Assembly (NCBI GenBank): GCA_948742005.1
Contig: CAPYQR010000015.1
Location: 11,548 to 17,438 of the forward strand
DNA: 5,891 bases
Direction: 5' to 3'
Source of the DNA: an uncultured bacterium
Lineage (GTDB): Bacteria; Cyanobacteriota; Vampirovibrionia; Gastranaerophilales; Gastranaerophilaceae
The position numbers were made by a program, and so were the translations under genes. Shown here in pieces: positions 1 to 5,519 of the stretch (the stretch's first letter is position 1; the number at the start of each line of letters is the position of its first letter). The notes under the pieces were generated by a model, which saw nothing but the letters and a program-made list of their open reading frames with translations, made no database searches and was not told the origin of the DNA.

Positions 1-1
1 T

Positions 2-85
2 AACCAAAAAAATTTAATGCAAAAACTCTTAAAAGAATTAAGCAGTGAAAAAAATTATAAATCAGGAAACGTAATCAATGGATAA
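2..85 (+). CDS. 3' end of an upstream gene, possibly fliO (partial)
   Basis: An open frame enters from the left edge and ends with TAA at 83-85, giving a 27-residue hydrophilic, lysine-rich C-terminus (NQKNLMQKLLKELSSEK, then a short tail ending VING). It overlaps the fliP ATG by eight bases in another frame, the usual layout of translationally coupled flagellar genes. In many flagellar operons the gene before fliP is fliO, whose cytoplasmic C-terminus is variable, or fliN. The fragment does not show the conserved FliN C-terminal pattern, so fliO is the better guess from position alone. There is no sequence motif to prove it. The only in-frame ATG in the window (17-19) has no clear ribosome-binding site, so this is read as an internal codon. 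Confidence 0.45.
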   Translation, partial: NQKNLMQKLLKELSSEKNYKSGNVING

Positions 86-719
86 TTTATTAAAAGATAT
101 AAATCCCGTAATTCAATTAATAATCGTCATGGCGACGTTTTCGCTTTTGCCTTTTGTTTTTGTTTCAATGACACCGTTTTTAAGGTTCACTATTGTTTTT
201 TCAATGCTTAAAACCGCAATGGGAACAAACTCCGTTCCGCCCGCAATTACCTTAATCGGTTTATCTTTAATTTTAACGCTTTATACAATGAGTCCTGTTT
301 TCGATAACATGTATAAAGAATTTCAAATTCCTTATTCAAAAAATCAAAACATGGTTGAAGCGCTCAATGCAAGTTCTAAACCGTTAAAAGAATACATGCT
401 TAAACAAACGCGCCAGAGTGATTTAGCATTTTTTGTCGAAAAAACAAGAGGCAAAGCGCCCGAATCGCCTGATTCTTTAACGTTATGGGAGGTAGCACCC
501 GCATATATTATTTCCGAACTTAAAACAGCCTTTGAAATCGGGTTTATAATTTATGTTCCTTTTATTATTCTTGATTTAATCGTTGCAAACATTCTTTTAG
601 CGCTCGGGATGTTCATGTTATCTCCGCAAATCGTTTCAACACCTTTTAAATTATTGATTTTCATTGCGGTTGACGGCTGGAGTTTAATTGTCAAAGGACT
701 TGTGGAGAGTTTTAATTAA
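78..719 (+). CDS. fliP: Flagellar/type III export gate protein FliP (SctR family)
   Basis: FliP is an inner-membrane core subunit of the export gate that, with FliQ and FliR, forms the channel through which unfolded flagellar or type III substrates pass. The 213-residue protein shows family landmarks throughout: a first hydrophobic segment at about 11-30, SMLKTAMGT with PP at 43-55, IGL then MSPVFD at 60-76, a soluble middle loop (about 77-135) with PLKEYMLKQTR, PAYIISELKTAFEIGF at 141-156, and LGMFMLSP with PFKLL and VDGW at 176-201. The start is the ATG preceded by AGGA at 64-67. There is no separate cleavable signal peptide, which many FliP proteins have; the first hydrophobic stretch begins almost at once, as in injectisome SctR. 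Its TAA stop shares a base with the fliQ ATG (TAATG), so the two are probably translationally coupled. Family assignment is firm; flagellar versus non-flagellar use is inferred. Confidence 0.93.
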   Translation: MDNLLKDINPVIQLIIVMATFSLLPFVFVSMTPFLRFTIVFSMLKTAMGTNSVPPAITLIGLSLILTLYTMSPVFDNMYKEFQIPYSKNQNMVEALNASSKPLKEYMLKQTRQSDLAFFVEKTRGKAPESPDSLTLWEVAPAYIISELKTAFEIGFIIYVPFIILDLIVANILLALGMFMLSPQIVSTPFKLLIFIAVDGWSLIVKGLVESFN

Positions 720-1213
720 TGGAAATTTTAGTCGAATATTTAGCAAAAGGTTTTATGGTAATGCTCTCTGTTTCAATGCCCTGCGTTTTAACAGCGGCGG
801 CTGTCGGGCTTGTTGTCGGGATTTTACAGGCGGTTACGCAGGTTCAAGAACAAACAATCGCCGCAGCGCCCAAGATTTGCCTTGTATTTTTAAGCATTGT
901 TGTTTTGGGCGGATATTTTTTAAAGATCGTCACAAATTACGTTTACGAGGGTATCCATGTTGCTTTTCAAATTGTTCCCAAAAACGATACTTATGTTTTG
1001 CCTGCTGATTACTTTAAATACACACAGCCTTTTGCAGGCGAAATGAAAGATAAAATCAATGATAATTCAAATTTAAACAGCGCCCTTAAAGAAAAAGGGA
1101 ATGTTCCGCTTGATAAAAAAGCAACAAAACACAACATTTACGTTCCGGCAAAACAAACACCCGTGAATGGTGCAAACTTTTTAGAAAAATTGCAAATAAA
1201 TAAAAACAAATAA
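719..1213 (+). CDS. fliQ: Export gate protein FliQ (SctS family) with long C-terminal extension
   Basis: FliQ is the small two-helix membrane subunit wrapped around the FliP/FliR gate. Residues 1-88 hold the whole family core: helix one at about 13-36, the conserved connector LQAVTQVQEQT at 36-46 followed by PK at 51-52, and helix two at about 53-73. The family is normally about 90 residues, but this protein has 164. Residues about 89-164 are a hydrophilic, lysine- and asparagine-rich tail with no membrane segment and no motif I recognise. A GGAGAG ribosome-binding site at 704-709 lies inside the end of fliP, and the ATG overlaps the fliP stop. The frame stays open without a stop until 1211-1213, and fliR follows 21 bases later with its own ribosome-binding site. 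The tail is therefore either a lineage-specific extension or a remnant of fusion to another small gene. Confidence 0.9.
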   Translation: MEILVEYLAKGFMVMLSVSMPCVLTAAAVGLVVGILQAVTQVQEQTIAAAPKICLVFLSIVVLGGYFLKIVTNYVYEGIHVAFQIVPKNDTYVLPADYFKYTQPFAGEMKDKINDNSNLNSALKEKGNVPLDKKATKHNIYVPAKQTPVNGANFLEKLQINKNK

Positions 1214-1223
1214 AATTAACAAA

Positions 1224-1227
1224 AGGA
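1224..1227 (+). promoter_or_regulatory. Shine-Dalgarno site fixing the TTG start of fliR
   Basis: AGGA (in AAAAGGA) lies seven bases before the TTG at 1235. No in-frame ATG is nearby: the ATG at 1239 is in another frame. This site decides the start in favour of TTG. Confidence 0.7.
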
Positions 1228-1234
1228 TAAATAA

Positions 1235-2014
1235 TTGGATGAAATTTTAAAACAATTTGCAACACTTTTTCCAGAAATCAATAATGCCCTTGGCGCAGGC
1301 ATTATGGTTTTTTTGCGTTTTATAGGATTAGTCCGCCTTGCTCCTGTTTTTTCTAAAAGCGAAATTCCGATTATGGTAAAAATTTCTTTTGCACTGATAT
1401 CTACAATTATTCTTGTCGGTGTTATAAAGCCTGCTGCTGTGCCTGCTGGGTGTCCTGTGGTTTTATGTATGGTGTTAAATTTTTTGTTCGGGGTTTTGGT
1501 TGGTTATGTTGCAAATTGTATCCTTGCTGCGGTTTTAACAGGCGGAGATATGATAAACACTCAAATGGGTTTATCTTCAGCGATGGTCATGGACCCTTCC
1601 ACAAGAAGCCAGGTTAGTGTTATGGCGAATTATTTTTCCGTTTTATCAATTTTAATTTTTATATATTCAGGCGGAATTTACTGGCTTTTTAATGCGTTAA
1701 TCCGCAGTTTTACTTTATTTCCAATGTATGTTGTTGATTTTCACTTTGAAAAAATAATAAATGTACAATATTTAAGCGACATAACAGGAAATATTTTGTT
1801 CATGGGGCTGCATATCGCAGCGCCTGTTTTACTTGCAACTTTAGCACAGGATTTAATCTTAGGAATTATTTCAAAAACAGCTCCGCAGGTAAATGTTTTC
1901 TCACTAAGCTTTTTATTTAAGCCTGTTATGGGTGCTTTTATTTTAATTGTAATTTTACCAATGTTAATTAACGTAATCACGGATTATTTAACTTCTTACG
2001 CTAATTTGTTTTAA
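1235..2014 (+). CDS. fliR: Export gate protein FliR (SctT family)
   Basis: FliR is the single-copy, multi-helix membrane subunit that completes the FliPQR export gate. The 259-residue length matches the family. Landmarks in order: FLRFIGLVRLAPVFS at 26-40, IPIMVK at 45-49, a GGDMINTQMGLSSAMVMDP loop at 103-121 (family pattern G-x-x-x-x-x-Q-M-G-x-x-x-A-x-x-x-D-P), further hydrophobic helices, QDLILGIISKTAPQVNVFSLSF at 205-226 (the conserved L-G-x-x-x-x-x-A-P-Q-x-N-x-F motif), and a final hydrophobic helix at about 229-249. Translation starts at TTG with an AGGA site upstream. It is the last plus-strand gene of the cluster; flhB and flhA, which often follow, are not here, and the stop lies one base from the convergent bioY-like stop. 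Confidence 0.92.
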   Translation: MDEILKQFATLFPEINNALGAGIMVFLRFIGLVRLAPVFSKSEIPIMVKISFALISTIILVGVIKPAAVPAGCPVVLCMVLNFLFGVLVGYVANCILAAVLTGGDMINTQMGLSSAMVMDPSTRSQVSVMANYFSVLSILIFIYSGGIYWLFNALIRSFTLFPMYVVDFHFEKIINVQYLSDITGNILFMGLHIAAPVLLATLAQDLILGIISKTAPQVNVFSLSFLFKPVMGAFILIVILPMLINVITDYLTSYANLF

Positions 2015-2015
2015 T

Positions 2016-2738
2016 TTACCTTAAATCATAATCTTCAGGAGTGATTTTTTCCCTGTATCTTTTGTTTTTATCCGGTTTTGGCTTCATGCAGACCCAAAAA
2101 ACGCTCTTTATATAACGTCCTATGAAAAACAAAATCAAAGTAAAAAATAAATCATAAAAAATCTTGCTTCCGCTTGTCGTATGTGCAATCGGAATAATCA
2201 TATTAAAATCAATTATTCTAAAAACTGCTAAAACAGCACAATATAAAAACCCGCTCAAATGAATAGACAAAACACCAAGTGTTCCTGCGATTATTTTTGT
2301 TTTTACGCTCTGGTCAATTTTAAATAAACCGCCTGTTATAAAAATTGCAAAAATAAAACCTAAAAAATATCCGAAAAGATAATTTTTAGCATAAGCAAAA
2401 CCTCCGCCATAAACAAACAAAGGCCAAATAAAAATTCCGGTAATTAAATAGCCGAGAAAAACAAGAATTGAAAATTCTCTTCCTAAAAGATAAATAATAA
2501 ACATCATAACAGGAATTCTGGGCGAATAACTGACATTTTTAACAGAAAAAATTTCACCGCTCAAATTATTAAAATCCAATTCAACAAAAGGAAAAGAAAT
2601 TTCCGAGAATGTAGCAATAATCAAAAGCAGAAAACAAAAAGCACAAACCACAAGAGTCCCTATGCTCAATGGTGTTTTTTCATCTTTATAAATATATTGA
2701 GCAAAAATATCTTTATATCTTTTATTGATTAATCCCAT
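2016..2738 (-). CDS. bioY: BioY-like membrane protein (probable biotin transporter S component)
   Basis: A 240-residue integral membrane protein with about six hydrophobic segments (roughly 26-44, 75-84, 90-109, 119-138, 148-172, 194-213). The stretch from PRIPVMMF at 73 through GYLITGIFIWPLFVYGGG at 96-113 to FGYFLGFIFA at 122-131 follows the BioY pattern of a P-rich first motif, a L-Y-L-x-x-G-x-x-G-L-P-V-F-x-G-G-G motif and a G-Y-x-x-G-F-x-x-A motif. BioY is the substrate-binding subunit of biotin ECF transporters and can work with an energising module encoded elsewhere; none is seen here. It is longer than usual, with a soluble N-terminus and a charged C-terminal tail (219-240), and the first motif is divergent, so substrate is uncertain. 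The ATG has AAGGA at 2749-2753. It lies 19 bases after rimI and is probably co-transcribed. Confidence 0.68.
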   Translation of the reverse strand: MGLINKRYKDIFAQYIYKDEKTPLSIGTLVVCAFCFLLLIIATFSEISFPFVELDFNNLSGEIFSVKNVSYSPRIPVMMFIIYLLGREFSILVFLGYLITGIFIWPLFVYGGGFAYAKNYLFGYFLGFIFAIFITGGLFKIDQSVKTKIIAGTLGVLSIHLSGFLYCAVLAVFRIIDFNMIIPIAHTTSGSKIFYDLFFTLILFFIGRYIKSVFWVCMKPKPDKNKRYREKITPEDYDLR

Positions 2739-2757
2739 TACATTTGCATCCTTACAG

Positions 2758-3261
2758 CTAATTTGATATCATTTTAAGTTCATTGAATAAATCTTTGTAT
2801 TTTTTATCAAAAATATTTTCACTCCACATAATTAATGCATCTTCGTTGTTATCTTGATAATATTTTTTCCTTAAACCCAAAGACTTAAACCCGAATTTTT
2901 CATACAGATGTATTGCTTTTTCATTTGAAATTCTGACTTCAAGGGTTATAAACTTAATTTTTTCTTTATAACAATCATCAATCATTTTTAAAAGGAGCTT
3001 ATGTGCGAACTTTTTATTTTGAAAATCAGGATGAACGGATAAATTTGTAACGTGTGCTTCATTTACTATTTTCCAAAACCCGATATATCCAAAACAAGCA
3101 TTTTTTTCATCCAAAAGACAATAATAAGATGAGATTTTGTTATTAATTTCGCTCAAAAATGAATCATAAGACCAATGATGTGCGCCGTAGCACAATTCTT
3201 CAATTTGAAGAATATCATCAATCATATCGCGATTCATTTCTTGAATTTTGAAATTATTCAT
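2758..3261 (-). CDS. rimI: RimI-type GNAT N-acetyltransferase (protein N-alpha-acetylation)
   Basis: A 167-residue GNAT-fold enzyme predicted to transfer acetyl from acetyl-CoA to a protein N-terminus, classically ribosomal protein S18 alanine. Evidence: the N-terminal MNRDMIDDILQIEELCY region, the beta-4 stretch HVTNLSVHPDFQ at 70-81, and the strongly RimI-like LEVRISNEKAIHLYEKFGF at 107-125 followed by LRKKYYQDNNEDALIMW. Glu108 and Tyr120 match in spacing (12 residues) the catalytic Glu103 and Tyr115 of Salmonella RimI. One oddity: the acetyl-CoA loop, usually Q/R-x-x-G-x-A/G, reads Q-N-K-K-F-A (81-86), so the usual glycine is Lys84. The C-terminus extends about 20 residues past the normal end. 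It lies 23 bases after speD without a clear Shine-Dalgarno sequence, and is likely in the same transcript. Confidence 0.85.
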   Translation of the reverse strand: MNNFKIQEMNRDMIDDILQIEELCYGAHHWSYDSFLSEINNKISSYYCLLDEKNACFGYIGFWKIVNEAHVTNLSVHPDFQNKKFAHKLLLKMIDDCYKEKIKFITLEVRISNEKAIHLYEKFGFKSLGLRKKYYQDNNEDALIMWSENIFDKKYKDLFNELKMISN

Positions 3262-3284
3262 ACAATATATAATATCAAAAAAAT

Positions 3285-3737
3285 TTAAAAAGATTCGCTT
3301 ACTTTAAAAGACGAATGTTCAACATTATCTTTATTAAAATCCATCAAACCGCGGTTTAATTGAGAATATTTAGCATCTTTTGAACCGAATTTTTCTTTTA
3401 AAAATTCATAAGAAATCTTCGGATCACACTGTTCTCCGCAGGTAAATAAATCAACCGCTGCATAACCGTATTCAGGCCATGTATGAATTGCTAAATGACT
3501 TTCTGAAATGATAACAACTCCCGAAACTCCATGGGGCATAAATAAATGAAAACATTTATTAACTACTGTCGCTCCACATTCAAGAGCAGCTTCAAGCATG
3601 TACTTCTCAACAAGCTTAGGATTATTTAATACATTAGAATCACATTCAAAAAATTCAGCCAAAATATGTCTTCCAAGGTATTGTTCCTTTTGTTCTGTCA
3701 TGCCGTTCATATTCATTACAGGTGTCATTATTGCCAA
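3285..3737 (-). CDS. speD: S-adenosylmethionine decarboxylase proenzyme (prokaryotic class 1B)
   Basis: SpeD makes decarboxylated S-adenosylmethionine, the aminopropyl donor for spermidine. The proenzyme cleaves itself to form a pyruvoyl cofactor. Residues [13 protein letters not shown] at 21-33, GATVV at 55-59, [34 protein letters not shown] at 68-101 (with key residues Glu79, Ser80, His85, Cys100) are diagnostic. Cleavage is expected between Glu79 and Ser80; His85 and Cys100 sit at exactly the offsets of His68 and Cys83 from Ser63 in the Thermotoga maritima enzyme. The 150-residue length is slightly above the family's ~120-130 because of a Met-rich N-terminus (1-18) and a short C-terminal tail. 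The chosen start is TTG, supported by AAGGGGG eight bases upstream; ATG codons at positions 4, 8, 10 and 13 are alternatives. No spermidine synthase lies in the window. Confidence 0.95.
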   Translation of the reverse strand: MAIMTPVMNMNGMTEQKEQYLGRHILAEFFECDSNVLNNPKLVEKYMLEAALECGATVVNKCFHLFMPHGVSGVVIISESHLAIHTWPEYGYAAVDLFTCGEQCDPKISYEFLKEKFGSKDAKYSQLNRGLMDFNKDNVEHSSFKVSESF

Positions 3738-3745
3738 TTCATAGT

Positions 3746-3752
3746 CCCCCTT
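3746..3752 (-). promoter_or_regulatory. Strong Shine-Dalgarno site for speD
   Basis: AAGGGGG on the minus strand ends eight bases before the TTG at 3737-3735, ideal spacing. The nearer ATG (3742-3740) is only three bases away and opens a four-codon frame, so the site favours the TTG start. Confidence 0.65.
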
Positions 3753-3785
3753 ATGTTATTTTATCTGTTTTTATTTGCAACAACA

Positions 3786-3814
3786 AATATACACTATATC
3801 TAAAAAACTTACAA
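3786..3814 (-). promoter_or_regulatory. Candidate sigma-70-type promoter for speD-rimI-bioY
   Basis: On the minus strand TTGTAA (3814-3809) and TATATT (3791-3786) are separated by 17 bases, close to the consensus TTGACA-17-TATAAT. Transcription would start near 3779, leaving a 5' leader of roughly 40 bases that includes the speD Shine-Dalgarno site. Such matches occur by chance in AT-rich DNA, but the position is right. Confidence 0.5.
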
Positions 3815-3866
3815 GGGGAAAAATGAATATTTTATTAAAAACTTTGTTACAATTTTTTACATTACT

Positions 3867-4346
3867 CTATAAATCATAATTTTGAACAAAACCATAACGC
3901 GTTTCGCTGTTTGCAATATTAATTCCGCCCCTTAAACGGCGGTTAAGATTTCTTGCTTCTTCTTCGTATTTTTTAATGTTCAAGCCTTTTTTCTCAAGCT
4001 CGTTAACTTTCGGAGAAAATCTTAAAACACATTTTTTACAGGTAAAACCTGCTTTTTCATCATCTTCAAGTTCTATTCCGCAAAAACGACATTTAACGGA
4101 CAGCTTAGGCAAAACCGCAAATAATCTTCCGCGTGAAATCAAATCTTCAAGTTCCGCCTGAGGCATACAGACAGCGGTTGAAATTTCTTCAATTGTACAT
4201 TTTTCTTTTCCTGATTTATTTATAAAATTTTTAATTTCTTCAATTGTTTCGACTTCTTTTTTAAAACATTCTTCACAGACTTCCCTGCCTGAAGTTTTAA
4301 AAAATAATGTTCCGCATTTTTTACAATTTATTAATCCATCTGTCAT
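3867..4346 (-). CDS. YvyF-like flagellar-operon zinc protein
   Basis: A 159-residue soluble protein with two four-cysteine zinc knuckles: Cys8, Cys11, Cys24, Cys27 at the N-terminus and Cys86, Cys89, Cys103, Cys106 in the second half. Between them, residues about 33-75 look like a helix-turn-helix (TIEEISTAVCMPQAELEDLI then GRL). This order (zinc knuckle, helical domain ending in GRL, second knuckle, basic C-terminal helix) resembles the YvyF family, annotated as a flagellar operon protein in Firmicutes, of unknown biochemical role. The C-terminus holds a charged helix with NLNRRLRGG (133-141). The ATG has no Shine-Dalgarno sequence but is close behind a promoter-like sequence. It is 129 bases upstream of speD and divergent from the 4561 gene. 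The flagellar link fits the nearby fliPQR, but the genes are not adjacent. The family call rests on remembered pattern, not on a search. Confidence 0.7.
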   Translation of the reverse strand: MTDGLINCKKCGTLFFKTSGREVCEECFKKEVETIEEIKNFINKSGKEKCTIEEISTAVCMPQAELEDLISRGRLFAVLPKLSVKCRFCGIELEDDEKAGFTCKKCVLRFSPKVNELEKKGLNIKKYEEEARNLNRRLRGGINIANSETRYGFVQNYDL

Positions 4347-4352
4347 AATTAA

Positions 4353-4381
4353 ATTTTAGCTATTTTTCAAGAAAAAATCAA
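4353..4381 (-). promoter_or_regulatory. Candidate promoter for the YvyF-like gene, implying a leaderless mRNA
   Basis: On the minus strand TTGATT (4381-4376) and TAAAAT (4358-4353) are spaced by 17 bases. Only six bases lie between the -10 box and the ATG at 4346, so transcription would begin at or next to the start codon. No Shine-Dalgarno sequence is present, which agrees with leaderless translation. Confidence 0.45.
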
Positions 4382-4413
4382 TTGAAGTTTTTGAAATATA
4401 AATTTATTTTATT

Positions 4414-4448
4414 AAAATTAATAAATTACTTGTATATTTATTAATTTT
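4414..4448. repeat. Perfect 13-bp AT-only inverted repeat between divergent genes
   Basis: AAAATTAATAAAT (4414-4426) and its exact reverse complement ATTTATTAATTTT (4436-4448) flank a nine-base spacer TACTTGTAT. On the plus strand the second arm runs into a T tract reaching 4450. It lies in the 214-base divergent region between the YvyF-like gene and the 4561 gene, about 70 bases from one start and 110 from the other. It could be an operator, a weak AT hairpin, or chance in very AT-rich DNA. Confidence 0.55.
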
Positions 4449-4560
4449 TTTATAAAATAAAAATATATTAATGTATTTTGATAGCAAGAGTGTATAAATA
4501 TTGCCTGTTAACTTAATTTTAGATTTGTGATGGGAATAAAATAATAGAAAGATTGTCTTG

Positions 4561-5463
4561 ATGTACACAAACAAATGTATTAAATGCGGTAAAGAATTTG
4601 AAACCAAAAACCCCAAAAGAGTTATCTGCCCCGAGTGTTTGTATCCCGAAAGAACTACAACCACAGATGCTCCCGTTGATGAAAACGGCGTAGCACAAGA
4701 TTATTCAAGAGGATATAGCGCAGGTTCAGGAAACCCTGACGGATATCAAAGAAAATATAACAATAACCGCCCGCAAGGACAGGGAAATTTCCGTCCGAGA
4801 AATAATTTCCAAAGACGCGACAACAACGGAAACTACCAAAGACGTCCGCAAAGACCTTTTAACAACAACGGACAGAGAAATAATTTCAGACGTCCGCAAA
4901 GACCAAAACAAGCAAAACCTTTATTAATAAACAAAGAACAGCTTGCGATAATTGAAGAAATGTATAAAAAAATGCTTCCGCTTCCAAATCCGGATGCGCA
5001 TGAAGTTATTGCACAGGCAATTGAGCTTGAACCCAAAAAAGTATTCTTCGGCATTAATTTAATTCGCCAAAAAATGATGCTTCCAAAGGTTCAATACCCG
5101 AAAAGAAAGCTCGCAATCACACCTGATCAAATGACAGCTATCAAAAATCTTTACGAGCCTTTATTGCCTCTTCCGCCTGTAGGATGCCACAAAATCCTTG
5201 CAGCACAATTAAAAATGGACGAATGGAGAGTCCATGTCGGCATTGGTTTAGTCAGAAAACAAATGGGACTGGGCAGATGGAACGAAGAAAGAGATGATAT
5301 CCCCGCTGAAATGAAAGTTCCAAAAATAAGACCTAAAAAAGAAGAAACGCAAGAGCAAGCTCAAACAAAAGAGCCTGAAGTAAAAGAATCTGAAACAAAA
5401 GAAGTCAAAGAAACAAAAACAAAAAAATCAAAAGAAAAAGAAACACAAGAAGTTTCAGAATAA
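4561..5463 (+). CDS. Unrecognised zinc-knuckle protein with Arg/Asn-rich linker and two tandem 56-residue domains
   Basis: I do not recognise this 300-residue protein. From the ATG at 4561 it contains: a four-cysteine knuckle (Cys6, Cys9, Cys23, Cys26); a low-complexity, probably disordered stretch rich in Arg, Asn, Gln and Gly (about 45-118) with repeated NNFxRR and RRPQRP words; two head-to-tail copies of a 56-residue domain (121-176 and 184-239); and a Lys/Glu/Thr tail (about 255-300). The two copies align without gaps at 18 of 56 positions, sharing LPLP, a following His, an Ala, then V-x-x-G-I-x-L-x-R-x-x-M-x-L. Each looks like a small helical, possibly helix-turn-helix-like unit. Zinc knuckle plus Arg-rich disorder suggests nucleic-acid, perhaps RNA, binding; this is inference. 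A TTG directly before the ATG could also start it; the only upstream Shine-Dalgarno candidate is a weak AGAAAGA. It precedes ffh on the same strand by 56 bases. Confidence 0.85.
   Translation: MYTNKCIKCGKEFETKNPKRVICPECLYPERTTTTDAPVDENGVAQDYSRGYSAGSGNPDGYQRKYNNNRPQGQGNFRPRNNFQRRDNNGNYQRRPQRPFNNNGQRNNFRRPQRPKQAKPLLINKEQLAIIEEMYKKMLPLPNPDAHEVIAQAIELEPKKVFFGINLIRQKMMLPKVQYPKRKLAITPDQMTAIKNLYEPLLPLPPVGCHKILAAQLKMDEWRVHVGIGLVRKQMGLGRWNEERDDIPAEMKVPKIRPKKEETQEQAQTKEPEVKESETKEVKETKTKKSKEKETQEVSE
4840..4904 (+). repeat. Short direct repeats coding the Arg-rich linker
   Basis: AGACGTCCGCAAAGACC occurs at 4840-4856 and again at 4888-4904, 48 bases (16 codons) apart. It encodes RRPQRP both times. Companion words GAGAAATAATTTC (starting near 4798 and 4876) and ACAACAACGGA (4820 and 4862) also recur, all in the same reading frame. 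The linker therefore appears to have grown by in-frame duplication. Confidence 0.7.
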
Positions 5464-5484
5464 CAAATTTAAAATAATACAGCT

Positions 5485-5512
5485 TTTGCAAAAATAATTT
5501 TTATAGTAAAAT
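5485..5512 (+). promoter_or_regulatory. Weak candidate promoter for ffh
   Basis: TTTGCA (5485-5490) and TAAAAT (5507-5512) are spaced by 16 bases. The -10 box ends seven bases before the ffh ATG and no Shine-Dalgarno sequence is present, so a leaderless message is possible, as for the YvyF-like gene. The -35 match is poor. Confidence 0.3.
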
Positions 5513-5519
5513 ATGATAT

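Noticed and set aside
2..16. The residues NQKNL occur at both window ends (positions 2-16 plus strand; near 5842-5856 minus strand), hinting at a terminal repeat
   Set aside because: The nucleotide sequences differ outside a short A tract, so this is chance from AT-rich codons.
688..1008. 106-codon open frame on the plus strand overlapping fliP and fliQ
   Set aside because: It lies in another frame of fliQ, has a Cys/Arg-rich low-quality composition and no ribosome-binding site, whereas fliQ is a clear family member there.
1741..1980. 79-codon minus-strand open frame inside fliR
   Set aside because: It is antisense to conserved FliR motifs and has no recognisable protein features.
3728..3742. 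Four-codon frame (MNWQ) just before speD whose stop overlaps an ATG (TAATG), resembling a regulatory upstream frame
   Set aside because: The strong Shine-Dalgarno site is only three bases from its ATG but eight from the speD TTG, so the simple reading is that the ribosome starts at TTG. No stalling motif is visible.
3838..3860. Small imperfect hairpin with A and T tracts as a two-way terminator between the YvyF-like gene and speD
   Set aside because: Centred on TTGTTACAA, it has only four perfect inner pairs followed by mismatches and no G/C-rich stem, so it is too weak to call.
3976..4161. 61-codon plus-strand open frame inside the YvyF-like gene
   Set aside because: Ser-rich translation with no features, antisense to eight conserved cysteines in the real gene.
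4404..4664. 86-codon minus-strand open frame covering the divergent intergenic region
   Set aside because: It is antisense to the zinc knuckle of the 4561 gene and its Leu/Ile/Lys-rich end merely reflects AT-rich DNA. No ribosome-binding site.
4726..5054. Two minus-strand open frames (4726-4911 and 4833-5054) within the 4561 gene
   Set aside because: They are by-products of the repetitive Arg/Asn-rich coding sequence and have no supporting motifs.
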